From assembly GCA_022561215.1 (NCBI GenBank), contig JADFRQ010000003.1, positions 19,823 to 83,822 of the forward strand: 64,000 bases of DNA, read 5' to 3'. The position numbers were made by a program, and so were the translations under genes. This stretch comes from Chloroflexota bacterium (GTDB lineage Bacteria > Chloroflexota > Anaerolineae > Anaerolineales > E44-bin32). Shown in pieces: positions 26,787 through 36,825 of the stretch (its first letter is position 1; the number at the start of each line of letters is the position of its first letter). The notes below the pieces were generated by a model. That model saw only the letters and a list, made by a program, of their open reading frames with translations. It was not told where the DNA came from and did no database searches.

Positions 26787-27605
26787 TCAGGTGGTCAGGA
26801 GGATCGTGTTTGCAGAGGGATCATCGATCCGTATTCCCGAATGGGTTTCTTCGTGAGGAAGATCGGCTTGCTTAATTCGATCTCGTATTTGAATGTACGC
26901 AGTTTCATCCTCGAGCTTGAGTACAAAATAACGCAGCCCAATGCAATCTGCAGGTGGTGGCGGGGCACCAACACCAACCCATGTATTGATACCCAGATGA
27001 TGATGGTATCCATCCGTCGAAAGAAACGAGGCGCTTTTCCCAAAACGCAGCATAAGATTAAAACCGATCACATCTTGATAAAATGTCTCTGATTCTGATA
27101 TTTGCGCCACGTGCAAATGAACGTGACCTATGATTGTCTTTGAGGCAAGGCCATTCCAATTATCGCCATCTGCTTCAGCTAAGAGATCCTTGACGTCTAA
27201 TGGATCGGTTGCCATTTGAATTTGGCCATTCACGAACGGCCATTCATGGCGCGGCCTGTCGCGGTAGATCTCAATCCCATTGCCATCAGGATCGGCCAGG
27301 TAGATGGCTTCGCTCACGAGATGATCGGCAAATCCTCCGATGGGAATTTTCATTTCAATGAGATGTTGCAAAGAATGCGCCAGATGTGCGCGCGAGGGGA
27401 CGAGCACTGCGAAATGGTAGAGACCCGTGGTTCCCAGGCTGCGCTGTGCCCTTTTATTTTCTAAGAGCACGAGCAAATCATTCTCACCGGCGCCCAAGGC
27501 TGCCGTTGATTCTGTCTGGTGGTGGACTCTAAAACCAAGTCCATGTTTATAAAAGATCAAGGATTGCTCAAGGTCATTAATCGTGAGATAAACCGCATCG
27601 ATCAT
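26787..27605 (-). CDS. Two-domain VOC (glyoxalase/extradiol-type) protein
   Basis: 272 residues from ATG 27605 with GGGAGG 4 bases upstream. Two beta-alpha-beta-beta-beta VOC modules: residues about 1-120 (IDAVYLTINDLEQSLIFYKHG, LYHFAVLVP, ADPDGNGIEIY) and about 155-270 (IGHVHLHVAQISESETFYQD, GYHHHLGINTW, then a DPSANTI ending). Pattern of CatE-like catechol 2,3-dioxygenases, with His and Glu metal ligands in HFAV, GIEIY and HVHLHV. It may also be a glyoxalase or resistance protein. The gene is 19 bases after the ABC exporter pair and likely co-transcribed. Confidence 0.8.
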   Translation of the reverse strand: MIDAVYLTINDLEQSLIFYKHGLGFRVHHQTESTAALGAGENDLLVLLENKRAQRSLGTTGLYHFAVLVPSRAHLAHSLQHLIEMKIPIGGFADHLVSEAIYLADPDGNGIEIYRDRPRHEWPFVNGQIQMATDPLDVKDLLAEADGDNWNGLASKTIIGHVHLHVAQISESETFYQDVIGFNLMLRFGKSASFLSTDGYHHHLGINTWVGVGAPPPPADCIGLRYFVLKLEDETAYIQIRDRIKQADLPHEETHSGIRIDDPSANTILLTT

Positions 27606-27624
27606 TTTGCCTCCCGCACGCTGT

Positions 27625-29430
27625 TCAAGCGCCCATTTCTTCAATGTATTCGAGCGATTGATGGCGGAAATAAGTGTTGTAGAGATCGGCGTAATGCCCG
27701 CCCTGAGCCATTAATGAGGCATGGGTTCCCTCCGCAAGGATGCGGCCGTGATCCAGCACAATGATACGATCGGCATTCTGAACGGTCCATAATCGATGGG
27801 CGATAATCACCGAAGTTCGATCACGCATCACGGAACGCAACCCTTCCTGAATTTGCGCCTCCGTAAACGGATCAACACTCGCCGTGGCTTCATCCAGGAT
27901 AAGAATAGAAGCGTCTTTCAACAATACACGTGCCAGGGCAATCAGCTGTCGCTGTCCCATCGACAAGTTGGACCCGCGTTCATTGACTCTCGTCTGCAGA
28001 CCTTGTGGCAACGCCATCAACCATTCGCCGTTGCTGATATGTTCTGCGGCCTGATAAACCTCATCGTCGCTGGCCCCAGGTCGCGCGTTACGGATATTTT
28101 CAGCGACGGTGCCAGAAAACAAGAAGGGTTCCTGTGGAACCAGCCCCAGGTGCCTGCGGTATTGGGCCAGGTTCAAATTGCGGATATCCTGTTGGTCAAT
28201 TCGTATTTCCCCGCTTTGAAATTCGAAAAATCGGGCAATGAGATTAACGATGCTGCTTTTCCCTGCGCCGGTATGGCCAACCAGCGCCAGTGTCTCGCCC
28301 GGTTTTATCAAGAGCGAAAAGTTGGAGAGCACCTGCTCTTTGTCTGTATAGCTGAAATTCACCTGCCGAAATTCGATCTCGCCACGCACTTCCTCAAAAA
28401 TGAGATTCCCACGTTGAACTACCTTTGGCGCCAAATCAATCAAGGCAAATACGCGTTCTGCCGCCGCTAATCCATCTTGAAACTGGCTCCAGAAAGAGGC
28501 GATGCTCATCATGGGGAACCAAAAAAAGGCGACGGCTTGCATAAAGAGATACCACTCTCCAGGTGAGATATCCCCCAAACTCACCCTTTGTCCCCCAATG
28601 AATACCAATACAGCCGTCCCAATCCCAGACGATAAACCCATGATAGGAAATATGGTGACCAAGGTCAGACCGCGGCGCAATCCGACTTGATAAGCCTGTC
28701 GATTGATATGAGCAAAAGTCTCGTAAATTGCGCGCTCTTTGCGAAAACTCTTGGCAATCATAATCCCACTTATCGATTCCTGAATTTGTGCATTTATTTT
28801 GGCGGTCACTCTTCGGGCACGCTGGGTGACCCTTCTGGCAACTCTTCTGAAACTCAGAGCGAACATCATGGCGATAGGCACCATTAAGTAAAGCAACCCC
28901 GTGAGCAATGGGCTTATCGTGAGCAGCCAAACTGTCATGACCAAGGTTATCAATACCTGACTAAGTAAGTTGACAACCAGGCTCACCACATTCGAAAAAT
29001 CCTGCGTATCCGAGGTCAGTCGGCTCACGATCTTACCCGAGGGATGCTCCTGGAAGAACGACATGTCATGTTCGATGGTCGCTTGGAATACGTCCGCACG
29101 CAGTTGCAAAACAACATCGCCAATAATCCGCGATGAGACCCACTGCTGAATGAAATTGGCCGTCCATGCCAGGCTGCCAAAAAACAAGACTGCCCCACAA
29201 GCCAAGGCCATCGCCCGAATGGATGGGTCAACAGCCACAATGTCAATTGCCCTGGCGATGGCAATTGGAACTGCGCTTCCAGCGAGCGAGTTAAGCGCCA
29301 AAACAAAGACAACCAGCGCTATTTTTTTACGATGCTCAAGAAAATAGACCGCAATGCGGGCGAGCAGATCGCGATCGCGATATTCTCGATCATATGATTC
29401 AGTTCCCAAACCGTCGAGAACAAATCCCAT
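27625..29430 (-). CDS. ABC exporter half-transporter, subunit with the consensus Walker B
   Basis: 601 residues: six-helix exporter domain (about 25-320) and ATPase domain (about 355-590). Walker A GHTGAGKSS, Q-loop in VPQEPFLFSG, signature LSMGQRQ (Met for the usual Gly), Walker B LILDEATASVD with catalytic Glu, and H-loop IAHRLWT. Pairs with the next gene, 6 bases upstream, which has a degenerate Walker B, so together they form a TM287/288-type heterodimeric exporter of lipids, peptides or drugs. The downstream VOC gene may be functionally linked. Confidence 0.92.
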   Translation of the reverse strand: MGFVLDGLGTESYDREYRDRDLLARIAVYFLEHRKKIALVVFVLALNSLAGSAVPIAIARAIDIVAVDPSIRAMALACGAVLFFGSLAWTANFIQQWVSSRIIGDVVLQLRADVFQATIEHDMSFFQEHPSGKIVSRLTSDTQDFSNVVSLVVNLLSQVLITLVMTVWLLTISPLLTGLLYLMVPIAMMFALSFRRVARRVTQRARRVTAKINAQIQESISGIMIAKSFRKERAIYETFAHINRQAYQVGLRRGLTLVTIFPIMGLSSGIGTAVLVFIGGQRVSLGDISPGEWYLFMQAVAFFWFPMMSIASFWSQFQDGLAAAERVFALIDLAPKVVQRGNLIFEEVRGEIEFRQVNFSYTDKEQVLSNFSLLIKPGETLALVGHTGAGKSSIVNLIARFFEFQSGEIRIDQQDIRNLNLAQYRRHLGLVPQEPFLFSGTVAENIRNARPGASDDEVYQAAEHISNGEWLMALPQGLQTRVNERGSNLSMGQRQLIALARVLLKDASILILDEATASVDPFTEAQIQEGLRSVMRDRTSVIIAHRLWTVQNADRIIVLDHGRILAEGTHASLMAQGGHYADLYNTYFRHQSLEYIEEMGA

Positions 29431-29436
29431 TGACGC

Positions 29437-31248
29437 TTAATCTCCCGTGTTAGTTGCTTGCGTTTTGTTTGGCGGGTCAGATTTTTCGTAGCCTGCAAAT
29501 ACTCGGGCATATTCTGGGCTGCGCTCGATTAATTGCTCATGGCTGCCCTGGTCAACGATCTCGCCATCGCGCAGGACAAGAATGCGATCGGCCCATCGGA
29601 TTTGGCTCAATCGATGCGTGATCAGGAATGTCGTGCGGCCACTGCTAATACGTTTCATCGCGCGCTGAATTCGATCTTCTGTGGCACTGTCGATGGCGCT
29701 CGTGCTATCGTCGAGGATCAAAATTTTTGGGTCTGTGAGAAAAGCACGCGCAATCGCAATACGCTGTTTCTGGCCTCCAGAGAGCGTGACCCCGCGCTCG
29801 CCAATTTCGGTGTTGTATCCCTCTTTGAATGAGCGGATGAATTCATCTGCTTGCGCTTCTCGGGCCGCCGCCCGAATCTTCTCCTCGCTTGCTCCTTCTT
29901 TTCCGAAGGCAATGTTTTCAGCAATGGTGGCAGAAAAAAGAAAAATGTCTTGCTCAATAATTGAGATCTGCGAACGCAAGGATTGCATGCTCCAATCGCG
30001 AACGTCTTCACCATCCACTTTCACAACACCCGATTTTGCATCGTAAATTCGATTGATGAGCCGTGTCAGGCTGGTTTTCCCCGAGCCCGTCTGCCCAACG
30101 ATCGCGATCGTCTCACCGGGCCTCGCTCTGAAACTAATATTCTTCAGCACGAGCTTGCCGTTATAACCAAAGCTGACATTCTCGAAATGAACTTCACCGT
30201 GTATAGGCTGCGCAATTCCCTCCAGGTTTTCATCCAATTCCGTCTCAGCGTTAATAAGAAATAACATTCGGCGCGCCCCTGCGAGCCCGAGCTGCACCAA
30301 GTCAAATGAAAATAGCGAGATAAAAGTTGGGAATCGCAATCCGCCCATAAGCCCCATAAATCCCACCACTTCTCCTAACGTGATCCTTCCTGCGTTCCAA
30401 ATGAGCAAGGCATGGAAAAACCCAATTGCCCAAAATAAGTTAAATACCAGCATGGGCCAATAACGTGCTTGAATTTCCCCATGGCGCACGAAAAGATCGC
30501 GGTACTTGCGCGCGCTGTGGATGAACTTGTCTTTTTCGTAGCCCTCCATGACGTTCGCCTTGACCACTTCAATGCCGGCGATAGCCTCGGCCAAGCCGGC
30601 ATTCATGACACCAAATTGATCGCGCATGGCAATGCTAATGGGGCTGAGCCGCTTGTTGTAATCCGCGAGGGTGATGCCGAGGAAAAATGTAAAAATCAGG
30701 GGCGTGAGCAGCAACTCTGTCTCGAGCGTGTTAATAAGGATGATGGGCACGATAAGGTTTAGCAGCGAATCGGTGATCAGCATCAACCCTGGACTAAACA
30801 TCAAATTGAGCGCGCTCACATCATTCGTCGCCCGCGCCATAATGTCCCCTATACGTTGTCGGCCGTGGAACGTTTGACTCTTACCCAGCAAGCTGACATA
30901 AAGTTCATGGCGTGCATCGCGTTCGACCCTTTGCGCAAGAAATTCGCCGGCGTAATTGCGAAAGAGGCCGCTAATTCCCTGTACGCTTGCCGCACCAAAA
31001 ACGATGAGCGCTGCAGGTAAAAGATCACTTGTTGTCCAATTCAACCTCGTAATCAGGTCGAACGCCCTTCCGATAAAAATCTGGACGTAACTAAATGCAA
31101 AGTTGTTTGCCAGGGCGGCGATGATCATCAGGATTAAGAAAATTGGGTGACGCAGCACATGGGAAATGATCCAGCGCACGGGGGAAGTTCGATTGTAGGC
31201 ATGTTCATTTTCGAGGGAGAATTCTCGAACGGCCAACTTTGCCTCCAT
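29437..31248 (-). CDS. ABC exporter half-transporter, subunit with degenerate Walker B
   Basis: 603 residues from ATG 31248; the frame is open up to 31377, but the extra 43 residues look non-coding and the exporter domain needs only the shorter form. Ribosome-binding site weak. Membrane domain about 25-340, then ATPase: Walker A GQTGSGKTS, signature LSGGQKQ, Walker B LILDDSTSAID where Asp replaces the catalytic Glu, H-loop ITHRLSQ. The degenerate site is characteristic of one partner of heterodimeric exporters. Co-transcribed with the partner at 27625-29430. Confidence 0.9.
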   Translation of the reverse strand: MEAKLAVREFSLENEHAYNRTSPVRWIISHVLRHPIFLILMIIAALANNFAFSYVQIFIGRAFDLITRLNWTTSDLLPAALIVFGAASVQGISGLFRNYAGEFLAQRVERDARHELYVSLLGKSQTFHGRQRIGDIMARATNDVSALNLMFSPGLMLITDSLLNLIVPIILINTLETELLLTPLIFTFFLGITLADYNKRLSPISIAMRDQFGVMNAGLAEAIAGIEVVKANVMEGYEKDKFIHSARKYRDLFVRHGEIQARYWPMLVFNLFWAIGFFHALLIWNAGRITLGEVVGFMGLMGGLRFPTFISLFSFDLVQLGLAGARRMLFLINAETELDENLEGIAQPIHGEVHFENVSFGYNGKLVLKNISFRARPGETIAIVGQTGSGKTSLTRLINRIYDAKSGVVKVDGEDVRDWSMQSLRSQISIIEQDIFLFSATIAENIAFGKEGASEEKIRAAAREAQADEFIRSFKEGYNTEIGERGVTLSGGQKQRIAIARAFLTDPKILILDDSTSAIDSATEDRIQRAMKRISSGRTTFLITHRLSQIRWADRILVLRDGEIVDQGSHEQLIERSPEYARVFAGYEKSDPPNKTQATNTGD

Positions 31249-31446
31249 ATTTCTTGGACGGGCAATTATACCTGTCACTCCAAAGATAAGATCCTCCACA
31301 GCAAGGGGGCGACTGCGGAACAATGATACTCGGTGGAACGCTTTGTCAGTCGACCGAAGAAACAAAAAACAACCCATGTCCGCAACAAGCTACACGGGTA
31401 CCTTTGGCATTTTCCCATAGTCGGCAAAGGGTTGCCTATAGGTTGA

Positions 31447-32013
31447 TTAAGCTTGGGTTGTGGGTCCTTGCTTGAGTTCGCGTAGCATATTGCAGAATAA
31501 GGCACCTTGTTCAATGGCATCATCCAGGGCAACGTGCGTATGCGGTAGTGCTTCAAACCATGCATCGGGCATATTTCCTTTGTGAGCTTCCAGGAATTCA
31601 ATACCCAGGATTGCCATGGCAAGTGTTTTCATGTCGAGCGCCGAATGCCCAAAAGGGCTGTGGCCTGCAAATTGGATGAGGTACCAATAGATAAACATAA
31701 AGTCATATGCTGCTGGATAGGCAACAAACACGGGTTTCCCGGGAAGTTTGTTAAGCCAGTCAACATACTCCGGCATGGCTTCTTCGGCCGGGCGAAGATT
31801 TTGCCGGTTTGCTGCCCAGGCCTCAGGGTGCGCATCCCACCAGCGCATCACTGCGGGATCACTTGAAGCGTTGGGCAGCGTCTCAAGATTGGCTTGAAAA
31901 GTATCCAGCAGGATATTGTCTGCCCCATAGGCCGCAGAGGCGAAACTGAGCATTGAATACTCACCGGGGATGGGACCATCGGCCTCAATATCGGTGCTCA
32001 CATAAATTTCCAT
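31447..32013 (-). CDS. DEDDh-type 3'-5' exonuclease-like protein
   Basis: 188 residues. Exo I motif STDIEADG (Asp and Glu metal ligands), a helix with [17 protein letters not shown] (Exo II Asp), and [16 protein letters not shown] (Exo III His...Asp), giving the DEDDh set of RNase T / DnaQ-like nucleases. Used for trimming DNA or RNA 3' ends. It stands alone between the ABC pair and the DUF3267 gene; all are on the minus strand. Confidence 0.85.
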   Translation of the reverse strand: MEIYVSTDIEADGPIPGEYSMLSFASAAYGADNILLDTFQANLETLPNASSDPAVMRWWDAHPEAWAANRQNLRPAEEAMPEYVDWLNKLPGKPVFVAYPAAYDFMFIYWYLIQFAGHSPFGHSALDMKTLAMAILGIEFLEAHKGNMPDAWFEALPHTHVALDDAIEQGALFCNMLRELKQGPTTQA

Positions 32014-32131
32014 TGCATTTTCATCCTTGATTTACTACCGGATCATGAGCATAAGCCATGCCGCAAAATATAGCGGGTGCGCGTTACCGAAGCGGCCATC
32101 TCGATCGAATTTTCAAGCGCGCCTGGCTGTA

Positions 32132-32881
32132 TTACCCTCCCACGGATGGAACTTCCCGGGACACATAACATCCCACACGTGAAGGATGATCAAGCACACT
32201 GAACGCTCCGTCTATCCCTCGCAGGGTCCATAGGACGAATAAATCACCAGCCGCCGCCAATATAAAGAAGAGACCGAAACTCGCCAACCATCCATTCCCA
32301 CTAACCAAAGCATACGTATACGGTAGGAAGCCCAGAATAAGGGCAGGGAGAAAGGTGCCTGTGCGATAAACCGAAGCCGGTGTTGGAATCCTTAAGTGCG
32401 CGTAGGGCGATAGTGTGCGGATATAAAATCCGAATTTAATGTCTTTTAGCGCATGATGGCCAGCGAGCAGCCAACCGAATGCATGCAGCAGTTCATGCAG
32501 GGGTATACCGATGACGATCGCAGGAATAAAGCTGCGCAACTCCGTGAAATTCTGAAACCCTGACCTCAAGTTATCCCCATCCCATAACCATGCGTAAGCG
32601 ATGGAGAGCAAGATCACAAGCGGCAAAGTCATCAGCAGCATGCTTCCCGATGCTCTTGCGATATCTCTCGAAAGATCCACCCATTGATCGGCATCGAACG
32701 CAAGCTCATTCACTGGATCAATACCAAAAGCAGCAACGTCAAATCTTGGGGCGTCATCAATTGCAATAGTACTTTGGCAAATTACGCGGGGCAAGTGCAC
32801 GACAGGTGAGCGAAGATTTCGAGAACTTGGCAATGAGGAGCTTCTAGATGTGAGCTCCACAAAGATCGGCGATTGAGTCAA
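32132..32881 (-). CDS. DUF3267-type membrane metalloprotease
   Basis: 249 residues if it starts at TTG 32881; the true start is uncertain because the first about 80 residues look poorly conserved. Four or more membrane helices; the second contains IPLHELLHAFGWLLAG, a zinc HExxH (HELLH) inside the membrane, and IKFGFYIRTLSPYAHL follows, a frequent strand after the motif. DUF3267 proteins are related to site-2-type or Zn-membrane proteases of unknown substrate. It ends a minus-strand run that begins with the RiPP operon and BNR protein, so it might process peptides there. Confidence 0.75.
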   Translation of the reverse strand: MTQSPIFVELTSRSSSLPSSRNLRSPVVHLPRVICQSTIAIDDAPRFDVAAFGIDPVNELAFDADQWVDLSRDIARASGSMLLMTLPLVILLSIAYAWLWDGDNLRSGFQNFTELRSFIPAIVIGIPLHELLHAFGWLLAGHHALKDIKFGFYIRTLSPYAHLRIPTPASVYRTGTFLPALILGFLPYTYALVSGNGWLASFGLFFILAAAGDLFVLWTLRGIDGAFSVLDHPSRVGCYVSREVPSVGG

Positions 32882-32893
32882 GTGAAAAATTGG

Positions 32894-35008
32894 TCATGGG
32901 ATGAGATTGCCTCTTCGATAACCCCCACTCCCCTTGCTGCCAATATAAATGAGATCCTCAACGCTATCAACGCTTAGGCTCTGCACAAATGTGTTCACCA
33001 TACCGGAGTCCCTCAGGATCCAGGTGGCCCCTTTATCGTCCGTGACATACAGACCTGCGTCTGTTCCGGCATAAAGCACATTCGAATTTGAAGGATGAAC
33101 GGATACGGCATATACACGCAGGCCACTTAAGCCGGTTTCGTTCCACTGCCCACCAGCATCACTGCTCGAATACAAGCCGATTTTTGTCGCCGCATAAAGC
33201 TGGTTTTCTGTATTGGGATCAAAATCGATTCCATAAACGCTGCTATTATTTAAGCCGCTGTTCCTAATGATCCAACTATCCCCGCCATTAAGGCTCATCA
33301 ACACGCTTCCCTGTTCGCCAGTTAGCCCGGCGAAAAGTACTGCTTGGTTGTAGGGATCGATCGCCAATGCAAATACACCCACACCTCCCAACCCTGTGGC
33401 GTTCCACGAGGTTCCACCATCAAGACTCTTGAACACACCGTCCGTTCGTGTTCCGATGTAGAGACTCGCAGAATCTACGGCGATCGACAGAATCGATTGT
33501 GTTGTTCCTCCAAATGAAAATGCGGGGAATCTATTTTGCGGAGAGCGAAATTGCTCAATTACGCCCTCGTCGATGATATCCACAGGGATCCTGGTATCGT
33601 AGTGCAGAAGAAAACCTTCGCTGAACCCGGAAAAAGACGGCAATCCGGAATTACTGCTGTTCCAGGAATTTCCCGCATCAATGGATTTATATATCCCGCT
33701 GCTGTTTGTGGCAGCATAGAGAATGAGCGGATTCGCTGTGTCCATAGCTAGGGCGTTAACGCCTTTATCTGCCAAACCGGAATTGGCTTCCTGCCAGCTT
33801 TCTCCTTTATCCGCGGATACATACACACCCCCTCCAAAGATGCTCGCGTAGAGCATTGATGGAGAGCCGGGGGCTACAAGCATGGACGTAATCGATGTCG
33901 CTATCAGGCCTGCGTTTGATCGATCCCACGTCGTCGCCTGATCCGAACTTTTATAAATGCCATCCCCCGCCGTACTGGCATAAATGGTGGTGCTGGAGTC
34001 AGGATCAACCGCGACGGCATAAATAAAATCGGGGCTTAAGCCGGCCGAATTCCAGCTCATACCCCCATTCGTTGTTCGATAGACCCCTTTGAAATAAGAA
34101 GCGACGTACAGATTTTGGGTTGCATTCGGATCGATTGCCATGGCAAAAACTTTGGCGCCATTCAGTCCACTGCTCATGCTTTCCCATGTAACCGCGCCAT
34201 CCGTCGACTTATACACAGCACCACCGTGCCAAGTGCCAACGTAAAGTGTCTTTGGCGTTTGCGGATCAATAATTAATTCCCTGGTGGCAAGATCGCCCAG
34301 ACCATTGTTGTAAGCATTCCAATTTGCACCACTGTCGAGGCTCTTATAAACTCCCATAGAATGTGTGGCGGCATAGAGCACATTGGGATGCGTCGGGTGA
34401 ACGGCAACTTCGTACACCCAATCTTCACCCAATCCTGCATTGGATTCCATCCAGCTAGCTCCGCCATCCACGGATTTGTATACACCACCTCCGTAGGGTG
34501 GGACGCCTCCCGGGCTGCGTGTTCCGGCATACAGAATGTTTGTTTCCAGTGGGTCAATAGCCAGGGAATAAACGATCGCATCTTGATTCAAGCCAGAACG
34601 CGCTGCGGCCCAGCTCAAGCCGCCATTTAGGCTTTTGTAGACACCATCGGTTTGTGTACCAAGATAGATCGTAGCCGACCTAACTGGGTCGATGGCCACC
34701 GCGTTAATGAAGAGATTGTCCAACCCATCATTGATAAGCATCCAGGTCGCTCCACCGTCGAAGCTCTTATACATCCCCGATCCCCACGTTCCTGCGTAAA
34801 TAACATCTGAATCACCGGGATCAATAGCCAGGCTCACAATGTGCCCGCCTTCAGGCCCCAGAGATCTGAATTCAGACCCTTGCGCTATCAAAGGCAAAAA
34901 AACCGTCATTAACGGAGCACTCTGCGCTTCTCGTGTTGGTGAAACTGAAAGCAACAGCAGAAGCACCGATAGGACCAAGGTTCGAAGCAGAAATTTCAGC
35001 CTGTGCAT
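32894..35008 (-). CDS. Secreted BNR/sortilin-like beta-propeller protein
   Basis: 704 residues from ATG 35008 (AGAGGACTT upstream); a longer start at 35077 is less likely. Signal peptide with a long hydrophobic core (VLSVLLLLLSVSP). The mature protein is about 13-14 repeats of roughly 45 residues, each of the form A-(I/V)-D-P-x(5)-LY-A-G-T-x-x-x-G-(V/I)-Y-K-S-x-D-G-G-x-(S/T)-W, the Asp-box (BNR) of sialidase, Vps10 and photosystem-stability folds. It is likely a large extracellular beta-propeller binding glycan or protein. No sialidase active-site set is seen. Lies just downstream of the RiPP operon. Confidence 0.9.
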   Translation of the reverse strand: MHRLKFLLRTLVLSVLLLLLSVSPTREAQSAPLMTVFLPLIAQGSEFRSLGPEGGHIVSLAIDPGDSDVIYAGTWGSGMYKSFDGGATWMLINDGLDNLFINAVAIDPVRSATIYLGTQTDGVYKSLNGGLSWAAARSGLNQDAIVYSLAIDPLETNILYAGTRSPGGVPPYGGGVYKSVDGGASWMESNAGLGEDWVYEVAVHPTHPNVLYAATHSMGVYKSLDSGANWNAYNNGLGDLATRELIIDPQTPKTLYVGTWHGGAVYKSTDGAVTWESMSSGLNGAKVFAMAIDPNATQNLYVASYFKGVYRTTNGGMSWNSAGLSPDFIYAVAVDPDSSTTIYASTAGDGIYKSSDQATTWDRSNAGLIATSITSMLVAPGSPSMLYASIFGGGVYVSADKGESWQEANSGLADKGVNALAMDTANPLILYAATNSSGIYKSIDAGNSWNSSNSGLPSFSGFSEGFLLHYDTRIPVDIIDEGVIEQFRSPQNRFPAFSFGGTTQSILSIAVDSASLYIGTRTDGVFKSLDGGTSWNATGLGGVGVFALAIDPYNQAVLFAGLTGEQGSVLMSLNGGDSWIIRNSGLNNSSVYGIDFDPNTENQLYAATKIGLYSSSDAGGQWNETGLSGLRVYAVSVHPSNSNVLYAGTDAGLYVTDDKGATWILRDSGMVNTFVQSLSVDSVEDLIYIGSKGSGGYRRGNLIP

Positions 35009-35200
35009 AAGTCCTCTAGGATCTTGCAAGTGATTCTCATGAAAAACAATTGCCAATTGGATCCGCTTGTTTCCCATAAGTATGGATCGAAAAACTTTTC
35101 TACGCAGTGAGCAAGAAGTGGGCCATTCCTTGGTTGATGTAGTTTCATGCGAGCTGAAGCTGCGAACCGAAGTACGAGGCAGTGGCGCTTTCGCGGTAAT

Positions 35201-35344
35201 CTAGTAGTTTAATGATGCTCGAATATTTATAAATTCTTGGCGTGCAATCAGTCCGCGAAGGGCAATGTATACACTCTTTAATTCGAAGAGCGTCGTGGGT
35301 CTGCTTCGGTATTCTAGAGCAATATTCAATTTCGTGTGATTCAC
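35201..35344 (-). CDS. 47-residue peptide translationally coupled to the S26 peptidase
   Basis: GTG at 35344 overlaps the TGA of the upstream S26 peptidase gene (GTGA), with GGAGG 4 bases before it, a strong sign of translational coupling. Ends TAG at 35201. The product has a basic, helical C-terminal half (LFELKSVYIALRGLIARQEF). No family match. It lies at the 3' end of the PqqD-radical SAM-precursor-kinase-peptidase operon, so it could be an accessory or a shortened gene. It is too short for most gene finders. Confidence 0.45.
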   Translation of the reverse strand: MNHTKLNIALEYRSRPTTLFELKSVYIALRGLIARQEFINIRASLNY

Positions 35345-35832
35345 TTGCCTCCAAGCGAATAAGAATTACGAATCACATTTTTTAGCCTACTCGCCAAATT
35401 ACGACCTCGCCGCAAGAAACGAGTCGCAACTACCCAAGCCACCCCTGCGATTTTCCACCAGCCGCGATCAACCTGGACGGATTTGCCATTTCGTTGGCGA
35501 TGAAAGACTTCGCCCAGAACTTGATCCTCCGAGATTTCCTCTTGGATGGCGTTCATCGCATCCCCTCGAACGCTCAATCGCCAAATCCCATCGGTAAATG
35601 TCTTTCCAATGATGCGGTGGGCGAGCAGTTTGTGATCCTTCGATTGATAAAAAACGATCTGGCCCACTGTCCAATGCCCTTGTTCCATAGGGCGCACAGT
35701 GAGAATATCCCCATCCCTGATAAAGGGACGCATGCTGGAACCGTAGGCCTTAAATTTTACGGCCTCGCCACGCGCAAGAATTTCGGTTGATATTGTGGCG
35801 AACTGCGAATGCCCGACCAGCAGCTCATTCAT
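35341..35832 (-). CDS. S26-type (signal-peptidase-like) serine peptidase
   Basis: 163 residues. FKAYGSSMRPFIRDGDILTVRP is the signal-peptidase box with the nucleophile Ser before Met; VGQIVFYQ and LLAHRIIGK follow, where the usual Lys region of S24/S26 peptidases is replaced by an Arg/His context (SipW-like enzymes use His). The C-terminal third is basic with a possible membrane-associating segment (IAGVAWVVATRFL). In radical-SAM peptide operons such peptidases are often paired with PqqD and HPr-kinase-like genes and are assumed to cut the leader. It is 68 bases downstream of the kinase-like gene and coupled to the 47-residue peptide. Confidence 0.8.
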   Translation of the reverse strand: MNELLVGHSQFATISTEILARGEAVKFKAYGSSMRPFIRDGDILTVRPMEQGHWTVGQIVFYQSKDHKLLAHRIIGKTFTDGIWRLSVRGDAMNAIQEEISEDQVLGEVFHRQRNGKSVQVDRGWWKIAGVAWVVATRFLRRGRNLASRLKNVIRNSYSLGGK

Positions 35833-35900
35833 CGCGCGACAATCTGCTCACGGGAAAAATATATTTGCAGCGAAATTTGAACGCATTTCTTCGCATTCGA

Positions 35901-36797
35901 CTAATGTCCATTCAACGCAAAGGTTTCCAGGAATTGGACCACGTCGCGCGCTGGTTTGAACTGGAATTGGTAGGCCGGGACGGACTCAATCAAGCCTTCA
36001 CATAAATGCAGTATTCGAGGCATCACGTCTTCATCGAACCAAGGCACCGACAATACCGGAATTAATTTTGCCAGTACATCCATTGGCTCAAGTCTATGCG
36101 CATCATTTTTTTCCCCATGCTGCAGAAAGAAAACCCCCGACAGCGGGGCGGACTCATTTAATGCAATTCCCGCCTCGCCTGGCCAGGGAGTTCCGAACAT
36201 CTTGAAATCATTTCCGATCCTTCGCAGGAAAATGCGATCATCGCTTAAAAGCCGAAATCCTCTCTGCGCGCCCAGAAATTGGCGAATGAGCGTGCTTTTC
36301 CCTGCACCTGATATCCCCGGGAAGATATAACCTTTTCCACGAATCTCAATTCCCGCGGCATGGATTAGCACACCGCCCCGCGAAGCAAGATGATACATTA
36401 GCAAGAGTTGATCTAGAGGGTACTGGATTGGATTAGCTATGAATGCGCCGTTTTCCATAAACACCGAAGGATTGCAATATACGGTCACATCGCTGCATTT
36501 GGAATCAAATGTAGCCTGCCAAAATGGCTTGCGCTTGCTCGCCTGGGGATTGAAGAGAAGTTGATATTCATCTTCCTTCCGATAGAGAGACCAGGACTCG
36601 TCGCTGTCAAATAATGGCGATAGATTTCCTAATCCTGGAAACGCTTCTGTTGTCAGTTCAATCCTAATATCTGGCGAGTCGGTGGCCTCGCCCAGAAATG
36701 GACGATAAGGTTCATGTATTGCATTTGGCTTTATGGGAAATTCGGAAGAGGTGCTGATCTGGAGTCCAGCAATCTTGAGGTGCAATCTATGTTTCAC
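35901..36797 (-). CDS. HPr-kinase-like P-loop protein of the RiPP operon
   Basis: About 298 residues from GTG 36797; the frame is open further upstream but would run into the precursor gene, and TTG 36815 is an alternative. The N-terminal half is a beta-rich domain; the C-terminal half has the P-loop GISGAGKST and LLSDDR, as in HPr(Ser) kinase/phosphorylase-like proteins. The GTPWPGEAGIALNESAPL segment follows, a block common in such proteins near PqqD and radical SAM genes. In known peptide systems these kinases phosphorylate the precursor or act as partner proteins. Start is uncertain; function inferred from context. Confidence 0.75.
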   Translation of the reverse strand: MKHRLHLKIAGLQISTSSEFPIKPNAIHEPYRPFLGEATDSPDIRIELTTEAFPGLGNLSPLFDSDESWSLYRKEDEYQLLFNPQASKRKPFWQATFDSKCSDVTVYCNPSVFMENGAFIANPIQYPLDQLLLMYHLASRGGVLIHAAGIEIRGKGYIFPGISGAGKSTLIRQFLGAQRGFRLLSDDRIFLRRIGNDFKMFGTPWPGEAGIALNESAPLSGVFFLQHGEKNDAHRLEPMDVLAKLIPVLSVPWFDEDVMPRILHLCEGLIESVPAYQFQFKPARDVVQFLETFALNGH

Positions 36798-36825
36798 TTT
36801 ACCATAGGACAGCAATTCACTCAGG

